The notes beneath the pieces are model-generated. The model saw nothing but the letters and a program-made list of their open reading frames with translations, had not been told where the DNA came from and did not search any database. A program made the position numbers and the translations under genes. This document shows positions 44,301 through 53,287 of a stretch of 64,000 nucleotides of DNA, piece by piece. This DNA is from Bog-756 sp963704585 (GTDB lineage: Bacteria; Actinomycetota; Acidimicrobiia; Acidimicrobiales; RAAP-2): positions 2,108,001 through 2,172,000 of the forward strand of contig OY969919.1 in NCBI GenBank assembly GCA_963704585.1, written 5' to 3'. Numbering within the stretch: the first letter of the stretch is position 1; each line of letters begins with the position of its first letter.

Positions 44301-44957
44301 ATGGGACTCCAGAAGTTCGAAGGGCGCCTCGAGCGCTTGGTCGACGGCACCCTCTCGCGGGCGTTCCGCGGCGAACTGCACCCGGTCGAGATCGGGCGTC
44401 GCCTCACCCGCGAGATGGACCTCGCCCGCCGGCTCGGCGTGCACGGCCTCATCTCGCCGAACGCTTTCGTGATCCACCTCTCGACGTCCGATTTCGACCG
44501 GTTCGAGGGCTTCCTCGACGCCCTCGTCCGCGAGCTCGAGGAGGCCGCACGGGAGCACGCCCGGACAGAGGAGTACGTCTTCGTCGGACCGGTCACGGTG
44601 TCGGTGGTCGAGGACCCGTCCCAACGCCGGGGGAGGTTCGAGGTCGAGTCGGAGGTCCACGAGGGACCCTCCGGCCTCCCCGCAGCTTCCGTCGTGCTCG
44701 TCGACGGGGAGCGGATCGTCCTCGGGCCCGAGCCGCTGACCATCGGGCGCCTGCCCGAGAGCTCGGTGATGATCAACGACCCCAATGCGAGCCGCCGCCA
44801 TGCGGAGATCAGACGTTCGGGGAACGATGTCGTCGTGGTCGATCTCGAGTCCACGAACGGGACCCGGGTCAACGGGGCCCAGATCCGCGAGCGGGTGCTC
44901 GAGGACGGGGACGAGATCGTGATCGGCACCACCGTCCTGCGGTTCGAGGCTTCGTGA
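44301..44957 (+). CDS. fhaA: FHA-domain protein FhaA (DUF3662 + FHA)
   Basis: 218 residues. The N-terminal DUF3662 domain (~1-110: MGLQKFEGRLERLVDGTLSR ... PVEIGRRLTREMD) is followed by a C-terminal FHA domain (~130-218) with the phosphothreonine-binding set IGRLPES, SRRHAEI and STNGTRVNG. In mycobacteria FhaA binds the phosphorylated MviN pseudokinase region and kinases, restraining peptidoglycan synthesis. First gene of the fhaA-fhaB-pstP-pbpA-pknB series. The protein is about 300 residues shorter than the mycobacterial form, lacking its long disordered linker. Confidence 0.92.
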   Translation: MGLQKFEGRLERLVDGTLSRAFRGELHPVEIGRRLTREMDLARRLGVHGLISPNAFVIHLSTSDFDRFEGFLDALVRELEEAAREHARTEEYVFVGPVTVSVVEDPSQRRGRFEVESEVHEGPSGLPAASVVLVDGERIVLGPEPLTIGRLPESSVMINDPNASRRHAEIRRSGNDVVVVDLESTNGTRVNGAQIRERVLEDGDEIVIGTTVLRFEAS

Positions 44958-44977
44958 CTGCAGGCACCTGAGGCCAC

Positions 44978-45475
44978 ATGCACCTTCTGCTGGTTTCGCT
45001 TCCGGGACCGACGGACAACACCCCGGTGCTCCGCACCCTCGAGTACGGGGTGATCATCCTGATGTGGCTCTTCTTCATGTGGGTCGTACGCGCGGTGTGG
45101 GTGGAGGTCCGACCGCTCAAGCGCAAACGCCGGCGCGGCGAGGAGGGCGATCCGTCGGCGAACGGCAAGGCGAGTCGCCGTCGGCAGCTCAAGCTCCACG
45201 TGATCCGACCCGAGGAGGAGGCCGGCCGGATCTACGAGATCGGCGACGAGGTCACGGTCGGGCGCGCTCCCGGATGCGGCGTGCCCATCGACTACGACAC
45301 GTACTCCTCGAACCTCCACGCGCGCCTTTTCCGGCTGGGCGGCGATCTCTGGGCGGAGGACCTCGGATCGACGAACGGCACCTGGATCAACACGGTGCGC
45401 ATCTCCGAGCGCACCCGGCTGCACAAGGGCGATCTGCTACAGGTGGGCGGCACGGTCTTCGAGGTCGGGAAGTGA
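44978..45475 (+). CDS. fhaB: Membrane-anchored FHA-domain protein FhaB (FipA-like)
   Basis: 165 residues: one membrane helix (~22-45, YGVIILMWLFFMWVVRAVWV), a basic linker, and an FHA domain (~75-165) with VGRAPGCGVPI, SNLHARLF and STNGTWINT. FhaB/FipA homologues bind phosphorylated FtsZ and other kinase targets at the division and elongation site. Begins 20 bases after fhaA and its stop lies one base before the pstP start, so translation is tightly coupled. Confidence 0.92.
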   Translation: MHLLLVSLPGPTDNTPVLRTLEYGVIILMWLFFMWVVRAVWVEVRPLKRKRRRGEEGDPSANGKASRRRQLKLHVIRPEEEAGRIYEIGDEVTVGRAPGCGVPIDYDTYSSNLHARLFRLGGDLWAEDLGSTNGTWINTVRISERTRLHKGDLLQVGGTVFEVGK

Positions 45476-45476
45476 G

Positions 45477-46796
45477 ATGACGCTCCTTCGCTCCGGCTCG
45501 GCAACCGACACCGGACTCGTCCGGTCCGTCAACCAGGACCTCGCCGTCGAGCTGTCCAACCTCTTCGCCGTGGCGGACGGGATGGGCGGGCACGCGGGCG
45601 GGGAGGTGGCGGCTCGGATGGCCGTCGACGCGCTGAGTGCGGCCTTCGGGCGCCATCCGACGGGCTCCGGGCTCTCCGAGGCGGTCATCGAGGCAAACGC
45701 CGTGGTCTGGCAGCACAGCCTCGACCATCCCGAGCTGCGCGGCATGGGGACCACGCTCACCGCGGTCGGCCTGGTCAACGAGGAGGGTCGGGACGTCCTC
45801 GCCCTGGTCAACGTCGGCGACTCCCGCTCCTACCGTTTCCACGACGGTGATCTCACCCAGATCACGACCGACCACAGCCTCGCAGAGGAGATGGTGCGCT
45901 CCGGCGAGCTCAGCTCCAGCGAGGCCGCCGTCCACCCGCACCGGCACATCCTGACCCGGGCGCTCGGGGTCTCCTCCGACGTGACCGTCGACCTCTGGCG
46001 GATCCAGCCGGTCCGCGGCGACCGGTTCCTGCTCTGCAGCGACGGCCTGACCAACGAGCTCGACGACGCCCAGATCGCCGAGGTGCTCGGCTCGGTCCCC
46101 GATCCCCACCAGACCGCCGACCTGCTGGTGCGCGCGGCGCGGACCCACGGGGGGAGCGACAACATCACCGTCGTGGTGGTCGACGTCGTCCTCGGCGAGG
46201 GCGACGAGCCCGAAGGGTCCGCCGTGGCTGCGGTCGGCGCGGACTTCCGGAGCACCGCGCCGGCCTCGGACGGTGCAGCCCCGGTCGCTGCGATCGCGGC
46301 CAACGGCCAGGTCGCGACCGCAGATGAGGTGGTCGCGGCGCCGGATGTGCCCAGGCCGAGCCGTCGCGAGCGCCGCCGTGCGAAGCGGCGGCAACGGCGC
46401 ATCGCACGGGGACGTCGGCTCATCACCTACCGCACGCTCCTCTTCGTGGTGCTGCTCGGCGGAGTCATCGCCGGCGCGTACTACGCCGTGCGGTGGTATG
46501 ACGTGAACTCCTACTTCGTGGGCGTCAACAACAACGAGCTCGTGATCTATCAGGGTCGGGTCGGCGGGTTCCTCTGGTACCACCCCGTTCAGCTCGAGCG
46601 GACCGGCGTGACGACGGCCGACGTGCCCTTCAACTACCTCGGCGCGCTCAACGCCGGGGTCGAGGAGTCCTCGGTGCAGTCCGCTCGCAACTACGTGACC
46701 AACCTCGTCCAGGACAGGACGCAACAGCTCAATCCAAGCGCGCCGACGTCCTCGCCTTCGACGACGTCCGCGCCGACCACGACCAAGGGGGCCTGA
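45477..46796 (+). CDS. pstP: PP2C-type Ser/Thr phosphatase PstP
   Basis: 439 residues. Cytoplasmic PP2C domain (~1-240) with metal motifs GSATDTGLVRSVNQD, FAVADGMGGHAGGEVAA, LALVNVGDSRSYRF, LLCSDGLTNEL and GGSDNITVVVVD. A disordered Ala-rich linker and a strongly basic stretch (RRERRRAKRRQRR) precede a single membrane helix (~322-345) and an external domain ending in a Ser/Thr/Pro tail. Dephosphorylates targets of the neighbouring PknB kinase. Its TGA overlaps the pbpA ATG by one base. Confidence 0.95.
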   Translation: MTLLRSGSATDTGLVRSVNQDLAVELSNLFAVADGMGGHAGGEVAARMAVDALSAAFGRHPTGSGLSEAVIEANAVVWQHSLDHPELRGMGTTLTAVGLVNEEGRDVLALVNVGDSRSYRFHDGDLTQITTDHSLAEEMVRSGELSSSEAAVHPHRHILTRALGVSSDVTVDLWRIQPVRGDRFLLCSDGLTNELDDAQIAEVLGSVPDPHQTADLLVRAARTHGGSDNITVVVVDVVLGEGDEPEGSAVAAVGADFRSTAPASDGAAPVAAIAANGQVATADEVVAAPDVPRPSRRERRRAKRRQRRIARGRRLITYRTLLFVVLLGGVIAGAYYAVRWYDVNSYFVGVNNNELVIYQGRVGGFLWYHPVQLERTGVTTADVPFNYLGALNAGVEESSVQSARNYVTNLVQDRTQQLNPSAPTSSPSTTSAPTTTKGA

Positions 46797-48331
46797 TGGA
46801 GAAGCGGATCCGCCGACTCGGGATCTTCATGGTGCTCTGCTTCGTCGCGCTGTTCGTCCAACTGAACAACATCCAGATCCTCAAGGCCAACTCGCTGGCG
46901 AACAGCCCCAACAACCCGCACGTGCTCTCGGTCGCGCGCACCCAGCCGCGCGGGGACATCATCTCGGCGGACGGCATCACGCTCGCGAGCTCGGTGCCGA
47001 ACCCGGGCGGCTACTACAAGTACAAGCGCATCTACGACCCGTACACCGCGACGCTCTTCTCGCAGATCGTCGGGTACGACTCGATCATCTACGGCACGTC
47101 GGGCGTCGAGGCCGAGTACAACAAGTACCTCGAGTCCCACACCCGTCCGGCCTCCTCGCTCCGCGACCTGCTGGTCAACCGCACGACGACGGACAACGTG
47201 ACGCTGACCATCAATTCGAAGCTCCAGCAGCAGGTGGCCCAAGCGCTCGACGCGGCAAACGTGAACGGCAGCGCGCCACAGGCCGGGGCGGTGGTCCTCA
47301 ACGTGAAGACCGGCGCGGTCGAGGCGATGTACTCGAACCCGACGTTCGACCAGACCGGGCTCGCCTCGACCAGCGGGGCGGCCGAGCGGCTCACCTGGTT
47401 CGCGAACAACCCCAACAGCGCGCAGAGCCCCATGGTCTCGCGCGCCTTCCAGCTCGGTTTCCTGCCGGGCTCGACATTCAAGGTCGTGACCTCGTCCGCG
47501 GTCTACGACCACCAGCCCTCGCTCGCGAGCGTCAACTACCCGCCGCCGGTTCCGCCGCTCACACCCGTTGCCGGCTGCATCGCGGTCCCACAGACCCCGC
47601 TCCCGTTGTGCAACTACCGCCACGAGGTGTGCGGGGGCCAGCTCTCGATCCCCACGGGTCCGTCGGCGATCCTCGCCCAGTCCTGCAACACGGCCTTCGC
47701 CCAGCTGGGCATGGCCCTCAAGACGAGCCTCAGCACCGAGTCCGAGGCCTTCGGCTTCAACCAGCGCATCCCGATCGACCTGCCGGCTGTCGGGATCTCG
47801 AGCGCGCCCACCGCTGCGCAGCTCGCCAACAACGCGCCGCTGCAGGCCTACTCCGCGTTCGGGCAGGGCACTGCGGTGAGCACCGACGTCGCGACCGCCC
47901 TGCAGATGGCGTGCGTCACCGAGGGGATCGCGAACGACGGGGTGATCATGACCCCGCACGTGATGTCGCAGATCCGCGACTCGCAGGGCAACCTGGTCGA
48001 GAACTACACCCCGAAGCCCTGGCTGACCGCGACCAACCCACTCACTGCGGCCGCAGTCACCAACCTGATGCGCGGGGTCGTCAGCAGCGGGACGGCGGCC
48101 AATATCTTCCCTCCGCAGTGGAACGTCGCCGCGAAGACCGGGACCGCGGAGGTCGGGACCACTGCGGCCCCGCTGACCAACGACTGGATGATCGCATTCG
48201 CTCCGGCGAACGCGCCGAAGGTCGCGGTCGCGGTGGCCATCCCGAACCAGGTGCCCTCGTCGACAGGCGCGGAGATCTCCGGCCCTCCGATGCGAACGAT
48301 CCTCGGCGACGCGCTGGCGGCGACACCGTGA
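46796..48331 (+). CDS. pbpA: Class B penicillin-binding protein PbpA
   Basis: 511 residues. N-terminal membrane helix (~10-28), PBP dimerisation-like part (~30-150) and transpeptidase domain with the three active-site motifs: STFK at Ser226, SCN at 296-298 and KTG at Lys447. Cross-links peptidoglycan at the cell surface. In Mycobacterium, Streptomyces and relatives a rodA gene lies directly before pbpA; here pstP overlaps pbpA instead, so the partner SEDS glycosyltransferase must be encoded elsewhere. Confidence 0.95.
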   Translation: MEKRIRRLGIFMVLCFVALFVQLNNIQILKANSLANSPNNPHVLSVARTQPRGDIISADGITLASSVPNPGGYYKYKRIYDPYTATLFSQIVGYDSIIYGTSGVEAEYNKYLESHTRPASSLRDLLVNRTTTDNVTLTINSKLQQQVAQALDAANVNGSAPQAGAVVLNVKTGAVEAMYSNPTFDQTGLASTSGAAERLTWFANNPNSAQSPMVSRAFQLGFLPGSTFKVVTSSAVYDHQPSLASVNYPPPVPPLTPVAGCIAVPQTPLPLCNYRHEVCGGQLSIPTGPSAILAQSCNTAFAQLGMALKTSLSTESEAFGFNQRIPIDLPAVGISSAPTAAQLANNAPLQAYSAFGQGTAVSTDVATALQMACVTEGIANDGVIMTPHVMSQIRDSQGNLVENYTPKPWLTATNPLTAAAVTNLMRGVVSSGTAANIFPPQWNVAAKTGTAEVGTTAAPLTNDWMIAFAPANAPKVAVAVAIPNQVPSSTGAEISGPPMRTILGDALAATP

Positions 48332-48390
48332 CCCGAAACATGGCCGAGTACCCCTGGACGGAAAGTGCGCAGGCATAGGCTTTGACCCAC

Positions 48391-50203
48391 ATGGACCCGA
48401 CCCAGACACCGCGAGTCTTCTCCGAGCGGTACGAGCTCAACCACCTCATCGCCCGCGGGGGGATGGCCGAGGTCTACCGCGCGCGCGACCGCCTGCTCGA
48501 CCGGCCGGTCGCCCTCAAGGTGCTCTTCCCCGAGCTCTCCGTCGACCGCTCGTTCGTGGAGCGCTTCCGTCGGGAGGCGCAAGCGGCCGCCAACCTCTCG
48601 CACCCCAACATCGTGCCGGTCTTCGACTGGGGCGAGGACGGCGGCACCTACTTCATCGTTATGGAGTACATCGACGGCCGGCCGCTCTCGTCGATCCTCA
48701 AGGGGATCGGAGCCCTCTCGCCGGAGCGGACCGCGGACGTCGGGGCCCACGTGGCCGCCGCGCTCGGCTACGCGCACAAGCACGGGGTCATCCACCGCGA
48801 CGTGAAGCCCGGCAACGTGCTCATCACCGACGACGGGCAGGTGAAGGTCACCGACTTCGGCATCGCCCGGGCGATCAACACCGAGGAGAGCCTCACCCAG
48901 ACCGGCGCCGTGATGGGGACTGCCACCTACTTCTCGCCCGAACAGGCCGAAGGGATCGGCGTCGACGCGCGCAGCGACATCTACTCGCTCGGCGTCGTCC
49001 TCTTCGAGATGGCCACCGGCCGGCCGCCCTTCCTCGGCGACACGCCGGTCGCGGTCGCGTCCAAGCACGTCCGCGACCACCCTCCCGCGCCGCGTGAGCT
49101 CAACCCCGCGATCCCGCCCACGTTCGAGGCCATCATCCTCAAGTCGATGGCCAAGGATCCGGCGCACCGGTACGCGAGCGCCGAAGACCTCCGGGCCGAC
49201 CTGCTGCGGTTCAACGAGGGGCGCACGGTACTCGCCATGAGCGATGCGACCGCGATCCTGGCCGCGGCAGGGCGCGACCCAGGCCGTGAGCGCGGTGCCC
49301 GGCGTCGACACGACCCAGGCGATGCTCGCCACCGATGGCACGGGCGAGGTGGGGGACGAGGAGGAGGAAGAGGAGGCCAATCCACACCGCACCCGGAACT
49401 ACGCGATCCTCCTCGCGATCCTGTTGATCCTCCTCGGGGTGGCCGGCTACTTCCTCCTCCGCAATCTCGGCTATCTCGGTGGGAGCGCGTCGTTCAACCT
49501 GCCCTCGGTCGTCGGCCAGCCGGTGCTCCCCGCCACCGCCAAGCTCGAGGACGACGGGCTCGTGGTCAAGACGACCAACCTGGCCTCGACCCAGCCGGTC
49601 GGCACCGTGCTCTCGACCAACCCGCCGCCGAACTCGCTCGTGAAGAAGGGCGACACGGTCACCCTGTCCGTTGCGGTCGCCCCGACGCTGCCGGAGACCA
49701 CGGTTCCGCAGGGCATCACCAACACGGGTCTCTCGAACGCCGAGTCGATCCTGAAGGAGGCCAACCTCCAGTACACGGTCGTCTACACGACCAACCCCGC
49801 GCAGAGCGGCACGGTGCTCTCGGCGACGCCGCAGTCGGGGACCAAGATCCCGCAGAACGGGACGGTCAAGCTCACCGTCTCGTCGGGTCCCTCGAACGTG
49901 CCGGTGCCCTCGCTCATCGGGATCAGCCAGCAACAGGCCCCGGCCTTGCTCCAGCAGTACGGGCTGACCCTCGGGTCGATCACCTCGGCCCCATCGAACC
50001 AGTACGCGGCCGGGCTGATCATCAGCTCGAACCCGGGACCGGGCGCACCGGTGCCACCGGGCACCGCCGTGAACATCGTGGTCTCTTCCGGCTCGCCGCC
50101 GCCCACCACGTCGACGTCCACCTCCACGTCCACCTCGACGTCGACGACCTCGCCCGGTACGACGACGACAAGCAGCCTGGGCGGCCACAGCCACGGGCAC
50201 TGA
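48391..50203 (+). CDS. pknB: Ser/Thr protein kinase PknB with PASTA domains, frameshift near 49270
   Basis: Kinase domain in frame 48391 onward: glycine loop IARGGMAEVYRA, Lys43 in VALKVLF, HRD with Asp137 (VIHRDVKPGNVL), DFGIARA and GTATYFSPEQA. After AILAAAGRD at about 49270 the coding signal moves to the next frame, where the sequence continues GATQAVSAVPGVDTTQAM, an acidic juxtamembrane stretch, a membrane helix (NYAILLAILLILLGVAGYFLL), three PASTA repeats and a Thr/Ser-rich His tail to 50203. One extra G in the GGG at 49270-49272 would explain it. Without repair the kinase would lose its membrane and muropeptide-sensing part. The ATG at 48391 lacks a clear RBS. Confidence 0.88.
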
Positions 50204-50242
50204 GAGGCGCCTGCGGTCGCTCGGGCGCCGAGCCTTTCGCCG

Positions 50243-50284
50243 TACCGGGCGCGAGACGGGAGCAAATGCCCGGTAGCCCGTCTC
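50243..50284. terminator. Interleaved inverted repeats between convergent pknB and pabA
   Basis: Two perfect 8-base pairs of arms overlap: TACCGGGC (50243-50250) with GCCCGGTA (50268-50275), and GAGACGGG (50253-50260) with CCCGTCTC (50277-50284). Only one hairpin can form at a time unless a pseudoknot forms. Position after both stops suggests a bidirectional terminator, but there is no U-tract. Confidence 0.5.
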
Positions 50285-50320
50285 CGCCGCGCGGTCACGC
50301 AGCACGGTCAGGCGGCGCGG

Positions 50321-50899
50321 TCAGGAGGCCTGGGCGAGGAAGTTGGCGAGAAGGTCGGGTCCGCTCGGGGTCAGGAAGGACTCGGGGTGGAACTGCACGC
50401 CCTCGACGGGCAGCTCGCGGTGGCGCAATCCCATGATCACCCCGTCGTGGGTGGTCGCGGTGACCTCGAGCACGGCGGGCACCGTCGCCGGATCGACCAC
50501 GAGCGAGTGGTAGCGGGTCGCGACGAAGGGGTCGGGGAGCCCGCCGAAGACACCCGCCCCGCCGTGACGGATCGACGAGGTCTTCCCGTGCATGAGCGTC
50601 GGCGCGGCCACGATCTCGCCGCCGTAGACCTGCCCGATGGTCTGCAGGCCGAGGCAGACCCCGAGGATCGGGCACTCACCGGCGAGCTCGCGGACGACTG
50701 CGATCGAGATCCCCGCGTGCTCCGGCCGCCCCGGGCCCGGCGAGATCAGGATGGCGTCGGGTGCGGCCGCACGGATGGCGGGCACGTCGATGGCGTCGTT
50801 GCGGTAGACGACCGGCTCCGCGCCGAGCTCGCCGAGCTCCTGCACGAGGTTGTAGACGAAGGAGTCGTAGTTGTCGATGACCAGTACCCGGGCGCCCAT
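50321..50899 (-). CDS. pabA: Class I glutamine amidotransferase, PabA/TrpG type
   Basis: 192 residues from ATG 50899 (the open frame upstream is shadow of crgA). Triad residues: nucleophile Cys in ILGVCLGLQTIG, His and Glu in VEGVQFHPESFLTP; oxyanion region ISPGPGRPEHAG. Supplies ammonia to an aminodeoxychorismate or anthranilate synthase component I, which is not in the window. In actinobacteria this gene sits between crgA and pknB just as here, and is usually named trpG or pabA; sequence alone does not decide between folate and tryptophan roles. Confidence 0.92.
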   Translation of the reverse strand: MGARVLVIDNYDSFVYNLVQELGELGAEPVVYRNDAIDVPAIRAAAPDAILISPGPGRPEHAGISIAVVRELAGECPILGVCLGLQTIGQVYGGEIVAAPTLMHGKTSSIRHGGAGVFGGLPDPFVATRYHSLVVDPATVPAVLEVTATTHDGVIMGLRHRELPVEGVQFHPESFLTPSGPDLLANFLAQAS

Positions 50900-50978
50900 G
50901 ACCCGTCGATCGTACCGGCCCTCCTGGCGCACCCCGCTCCGCTGGGGCGCGGTGGCGATCACTGAGTATCCTTCGACC

Positions 50979-51278
50979 ATGGCAACGAAGGCCAAGACCG
51001 GACCGGGGCGAGCGCAGAGGAAGGGTCGCTCCTCGGGCGGCCGGACCACCGCGCCCGGGTCGATCCGGAGCGACCGGTACACGCCGCCGGCCTCGAAGCA
51101 CGTGCAGTCGAGCCCCCGGTGGCTGGGGCTCGTCATCGTCGCCCTCTTCGTCGTCGGTGTCGTGCTCGTGATCCTCAACTACACGAACGCGCTGCCCGGC
51201 GGCGTCAACAACGCCTGGCTCATCGCCGCGATCGGCGCGATCTTCGCCGGGTTGATCCTCGCGACGCGATACCGCTGA
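50979..51278 (+). CDS. crgA: Cell-division protein CrgA
   Basis: 99 residues from ATG 50979. A basic, disordered N-terminus (KAKTGPGRAQRKGRSSGG) precedes the family core: SPRWLGLVIVALFVVGVVLV helix, ILNYTNALPGG turn, and a second helix ending LATRYR, matching the CrgA pattern S-P-x-W ... L-N-Y ... A-T-x-Y-R. CrgA is a two-helix membrane protein that recruits or stabilises divisome components in actinobacteria. It is divergent from pabA with 79 bases between starts. Confidence 0.93.
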   Translation: MATKAKTGPGRAQRKGRSSGGRTTAPGSIRSDRYTPPASKHVQSSPRWLGLVIVALFVVGVVLVILNYTNALPGGVNNAWLIAAIGAIFAGLILATRYR

Positions 51279-51314
51279 GCCCGACCCGCCGACGGGGCGG
51301 GCCGGGTCGACGGG

Positions 51315-52496
51315 TCAGTCGAGCCGCTCGATGATCGTGGCGTTGGCCATCCCGCCGCCCTCGCACATGGTGAGGAGCCCGTACCGGCCGCCGGTGCGCT
51401 CGAGCTCGTTGGTGAGCGTCGCCATGAGCTTGGCGCCGGACGCGCCGAGCGGGTGGCCGAGCGCGATCGCCCCGCCGTTGACGTTCACCTTGTCCATGTC
51501 GGCCCCGAGCTCCTTCTCCCAGGCGAGCACGACCGAGGCGAACGCCTCGTTGATCTCGACGACGTCGATGTCGTCGAGGGTCAGCTTCGCCCGCTCGAGG
51601 ACGGACTTCGTCGCCGGGATCGGACCGGTCAGCATGGTGATCGGATCCGTGCCGGCGAGAGCGAACGTGTGGAACCGTGCGCGTGGGGTCAGATTGAGCG
51701 CGGCGGCCTTCTCCTCGCTCATGATGAGCACCGCGGAGGCGCCATCGGTGATCTGCGAGGAATTGCCTGCGGTGACCCGGCCCCCCTCGGGCCGGAAGGC
51801 CGGCTTGAGGTTGCCGAGGGCTTCGACGCTCGAGTCCGGGCGGATGCCCTCGTCGCTGCCGATGACCTCGTCGGTGTCTGCGCCGTCGTCGCCCTTGATC
51901 ACGACCGGGACGAGCTCGCGTTCGAAGCGGCCTTCGTCGGTGGCGCGAGCGGCCCGCTGGTGGGAGCGGACCGAGAACTCGTCGAGCGCTTCGCGGCTCA
52001 GGTTCCACCGCTCGGCGATGAGCTCTGCGCTCTCGCCCTGGCCCACGAGGCCACCGCGCTCCGCATACCGCTGCATCATCCGCGACCCGAACGGGTAGCC
52101 GAGATCGCGGACGACCGACGATCCCATCGGGGTGCGCGTCATGACCTCGACGCCCGCGGCGACCACGACGTCGTACGCGCCCGCGATCACGCCCTGTGCC
52201 GCGAAGTGGCACGCCTGCTGCGACGAGCCGCACTGCCGATCGATGGTCGTACCGGGGACCGACTCGGGATAGCCGGCAGCCAGCGCCGCGTTCCGACCGA
52301 CGTTGAGGGACTGCTCGCCGACCTGCATCACGCAGCCCATGATCACGTCGTCGACCTCCGCGGGGTCGAGGTCGTTGCGCTCGACGAGCGCCTTGAGGGT
52401 CTCCGACGCGAGGTCCACCGAATGCCAGTTCCGGAGCTTGCCGTTGCGCTTGCCGCCCGGGGTGCGGACCGCGTCCACGATGACTGCGTTGGTCAT
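51315..52496 (-). CDS. Acetyl-CoA C-acyltransferase (thiolase)
   Basis: 393 residues, normal thiolase length. Acyl-accepting Cys89 in IDRQCGSSQQACHFA, VEVMTRTPMG, GNSSQITDGASAVLIMS, EINEAFASV, GHPLGASGAK (His) and the second catalytic Cys in LLTMCEGGGMANA. Cleaves or condenses 3-ketoacyl-CoA in beta-oxidation-type pathways. Divergent from the thioesterase gene; the 203-base gap between them contains a perfect TetR-like palindrome, suggesting shared control by a fatty-acid or acyl-CoA responsive repressor not encoded in the window. Confidence 0.95.
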   Translation of the reverse strand: MTNAVIVDAVRTPGGKRNGKLRNWHSVDLASETLKALVERNDLDPAEVDDVIMGCVMQVGEQSLNVGRNAALAAGYPESVPGTTIDRQCGSSQQACHFAAQGVIAGAYDVVVAAGVEVMTRTPMGSSVVRDLGYPFGSRMMQRYAERGGLVGQGESAELIAERWNLSREALDEFSVRSHQRAARATDEGRFERELVPVVIKGDDGADTDEVIGSDEGIRPDSSVEALGNLKPAFRPEGGRVTAGNSSQITDGASAVLIMSEEKAAALNLTPRARFHTFALAGTDPITMLTGPIPATKSVLERAKLTLDDIDVVEINEAFASVVLAWEKELGADMDKVNVNGGAIALGHPLGASGAKLMATLTNELERTGGRYGLLTMCEGGGMANATIIERLD

Positions 52497-52591
52497 GCCT
52501 GCTCTCCTTCCGGGTCCGGCGGAGCTCCTGCCGGCCCATCTCCGGGCCCAGGCGAACCGTCGACGACGGTCCCGTCCAGCCCAACCGAATT

Positions 52592-52609
52592 CTTGACCGC
52601 TCGGTCAAG
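52592..52609. promoter_or_regulatory. Palindromic operator-like site (TetR-type) between thiolase and thioesterase
   Basis: CTTGACCG-CT-CGGTCAAG, a perfect 8-base inverted repeat with a 2-base centre, 96 bases upstream of the thiolase start and 91 upstream of the thioesterase start. Size and spacing are typical of TetR-family operators of lipid-catabolism genes. Confidence 0.65.
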
Positions 52610-52699
52610 GAGCGTACCCGCCCGCGCCGTTGGCGGCCACCGCCCACGGACGCCCGCCGTCGCGCCCGCCTGGACCACCCTGCGGGTACCGTCGGGCCC

Positions 52700-53170
52700 G
52701 TGACCGACCGGATCAAGGACATGGACCGTTGGCTCGGGGACGGTGGGATGCCGATCCTCGGCCAGGTCGGGGCGTCGTTCGAGGCCTACGGGGTCGACGG
52801 CGAGGACCTCGGCTGGGTCACGGGGTCCTTCAGCCCGACTGACCTGGCCTGCAACCCGCACGGCATCGTCCAGGCCGGTGTGCACGGCCTCCTGCTCGAC
52901 GCATGCATGAACTTCGCGATCAACGCGGCCCTTCCGGGGCGCGACCGCACCCGGGCGACCCTCGAGATGAAGGTCGAGACCATGCGGCCTGCGCTCCGGG
53001 GGGCCTCCTATGCGCTCCGCGGCGAGGTCGTCCGGCTCGCCCGACAGGTCGCCTACGGCGAGGCCACCGTCACCGACGCCGACGGCCAGCTCGTGAGCCG
53101 GTCGACGGGCACCTTCCTCCTCCAGCGCGACGAACCGGCGGTCGGCCGGGCGAGCGGGGAGTCGGGCTGA
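52700..53170 (+). CDS. PaaI/hotdog-fold thioesterase
   Basis: 156 residues from GTG 52700. Hotdog motif of the PaaI type: CNPHGIVQAGVHGLLLDACM (compare HGGxxxxLxD) with later strands TLEMKVETMRPA, GEVVRLARQVAYGEATVTDA and STGTFLL. Hydrolyses acyl- or aryl-CoA thioesters. The usual catalytic Asp/Glu position is occupied by Asp in LLLDAC. Shares a putative operator with the divergent thiolase. Confidence 0.88.
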   Translation: MTDRIKDMDRWLGDGGMPILGQVGASFEAYGVDGEDLGWVTGSFSPTDLACNPHGIVQAGVHGLLLDACMNFAINAALPGRDRTRATLEMKVETMRPALRGASYALRGEVVRLARQVAYGEATVTDADGQLVSRSTGTFLLQRDEPAVGRASGESG

Positions 53171-53287
53171 GGGGCTCGTCGCCCCGTCCCTGATCGCGGT
53201 GCGCCGGGTCCGGCCGCACCGCCACCACCCGTCGCCGGCGGAGCCCGGCCGTTCCAAGGAGCGAACGTCCCCGAGCCGATCGACTCG

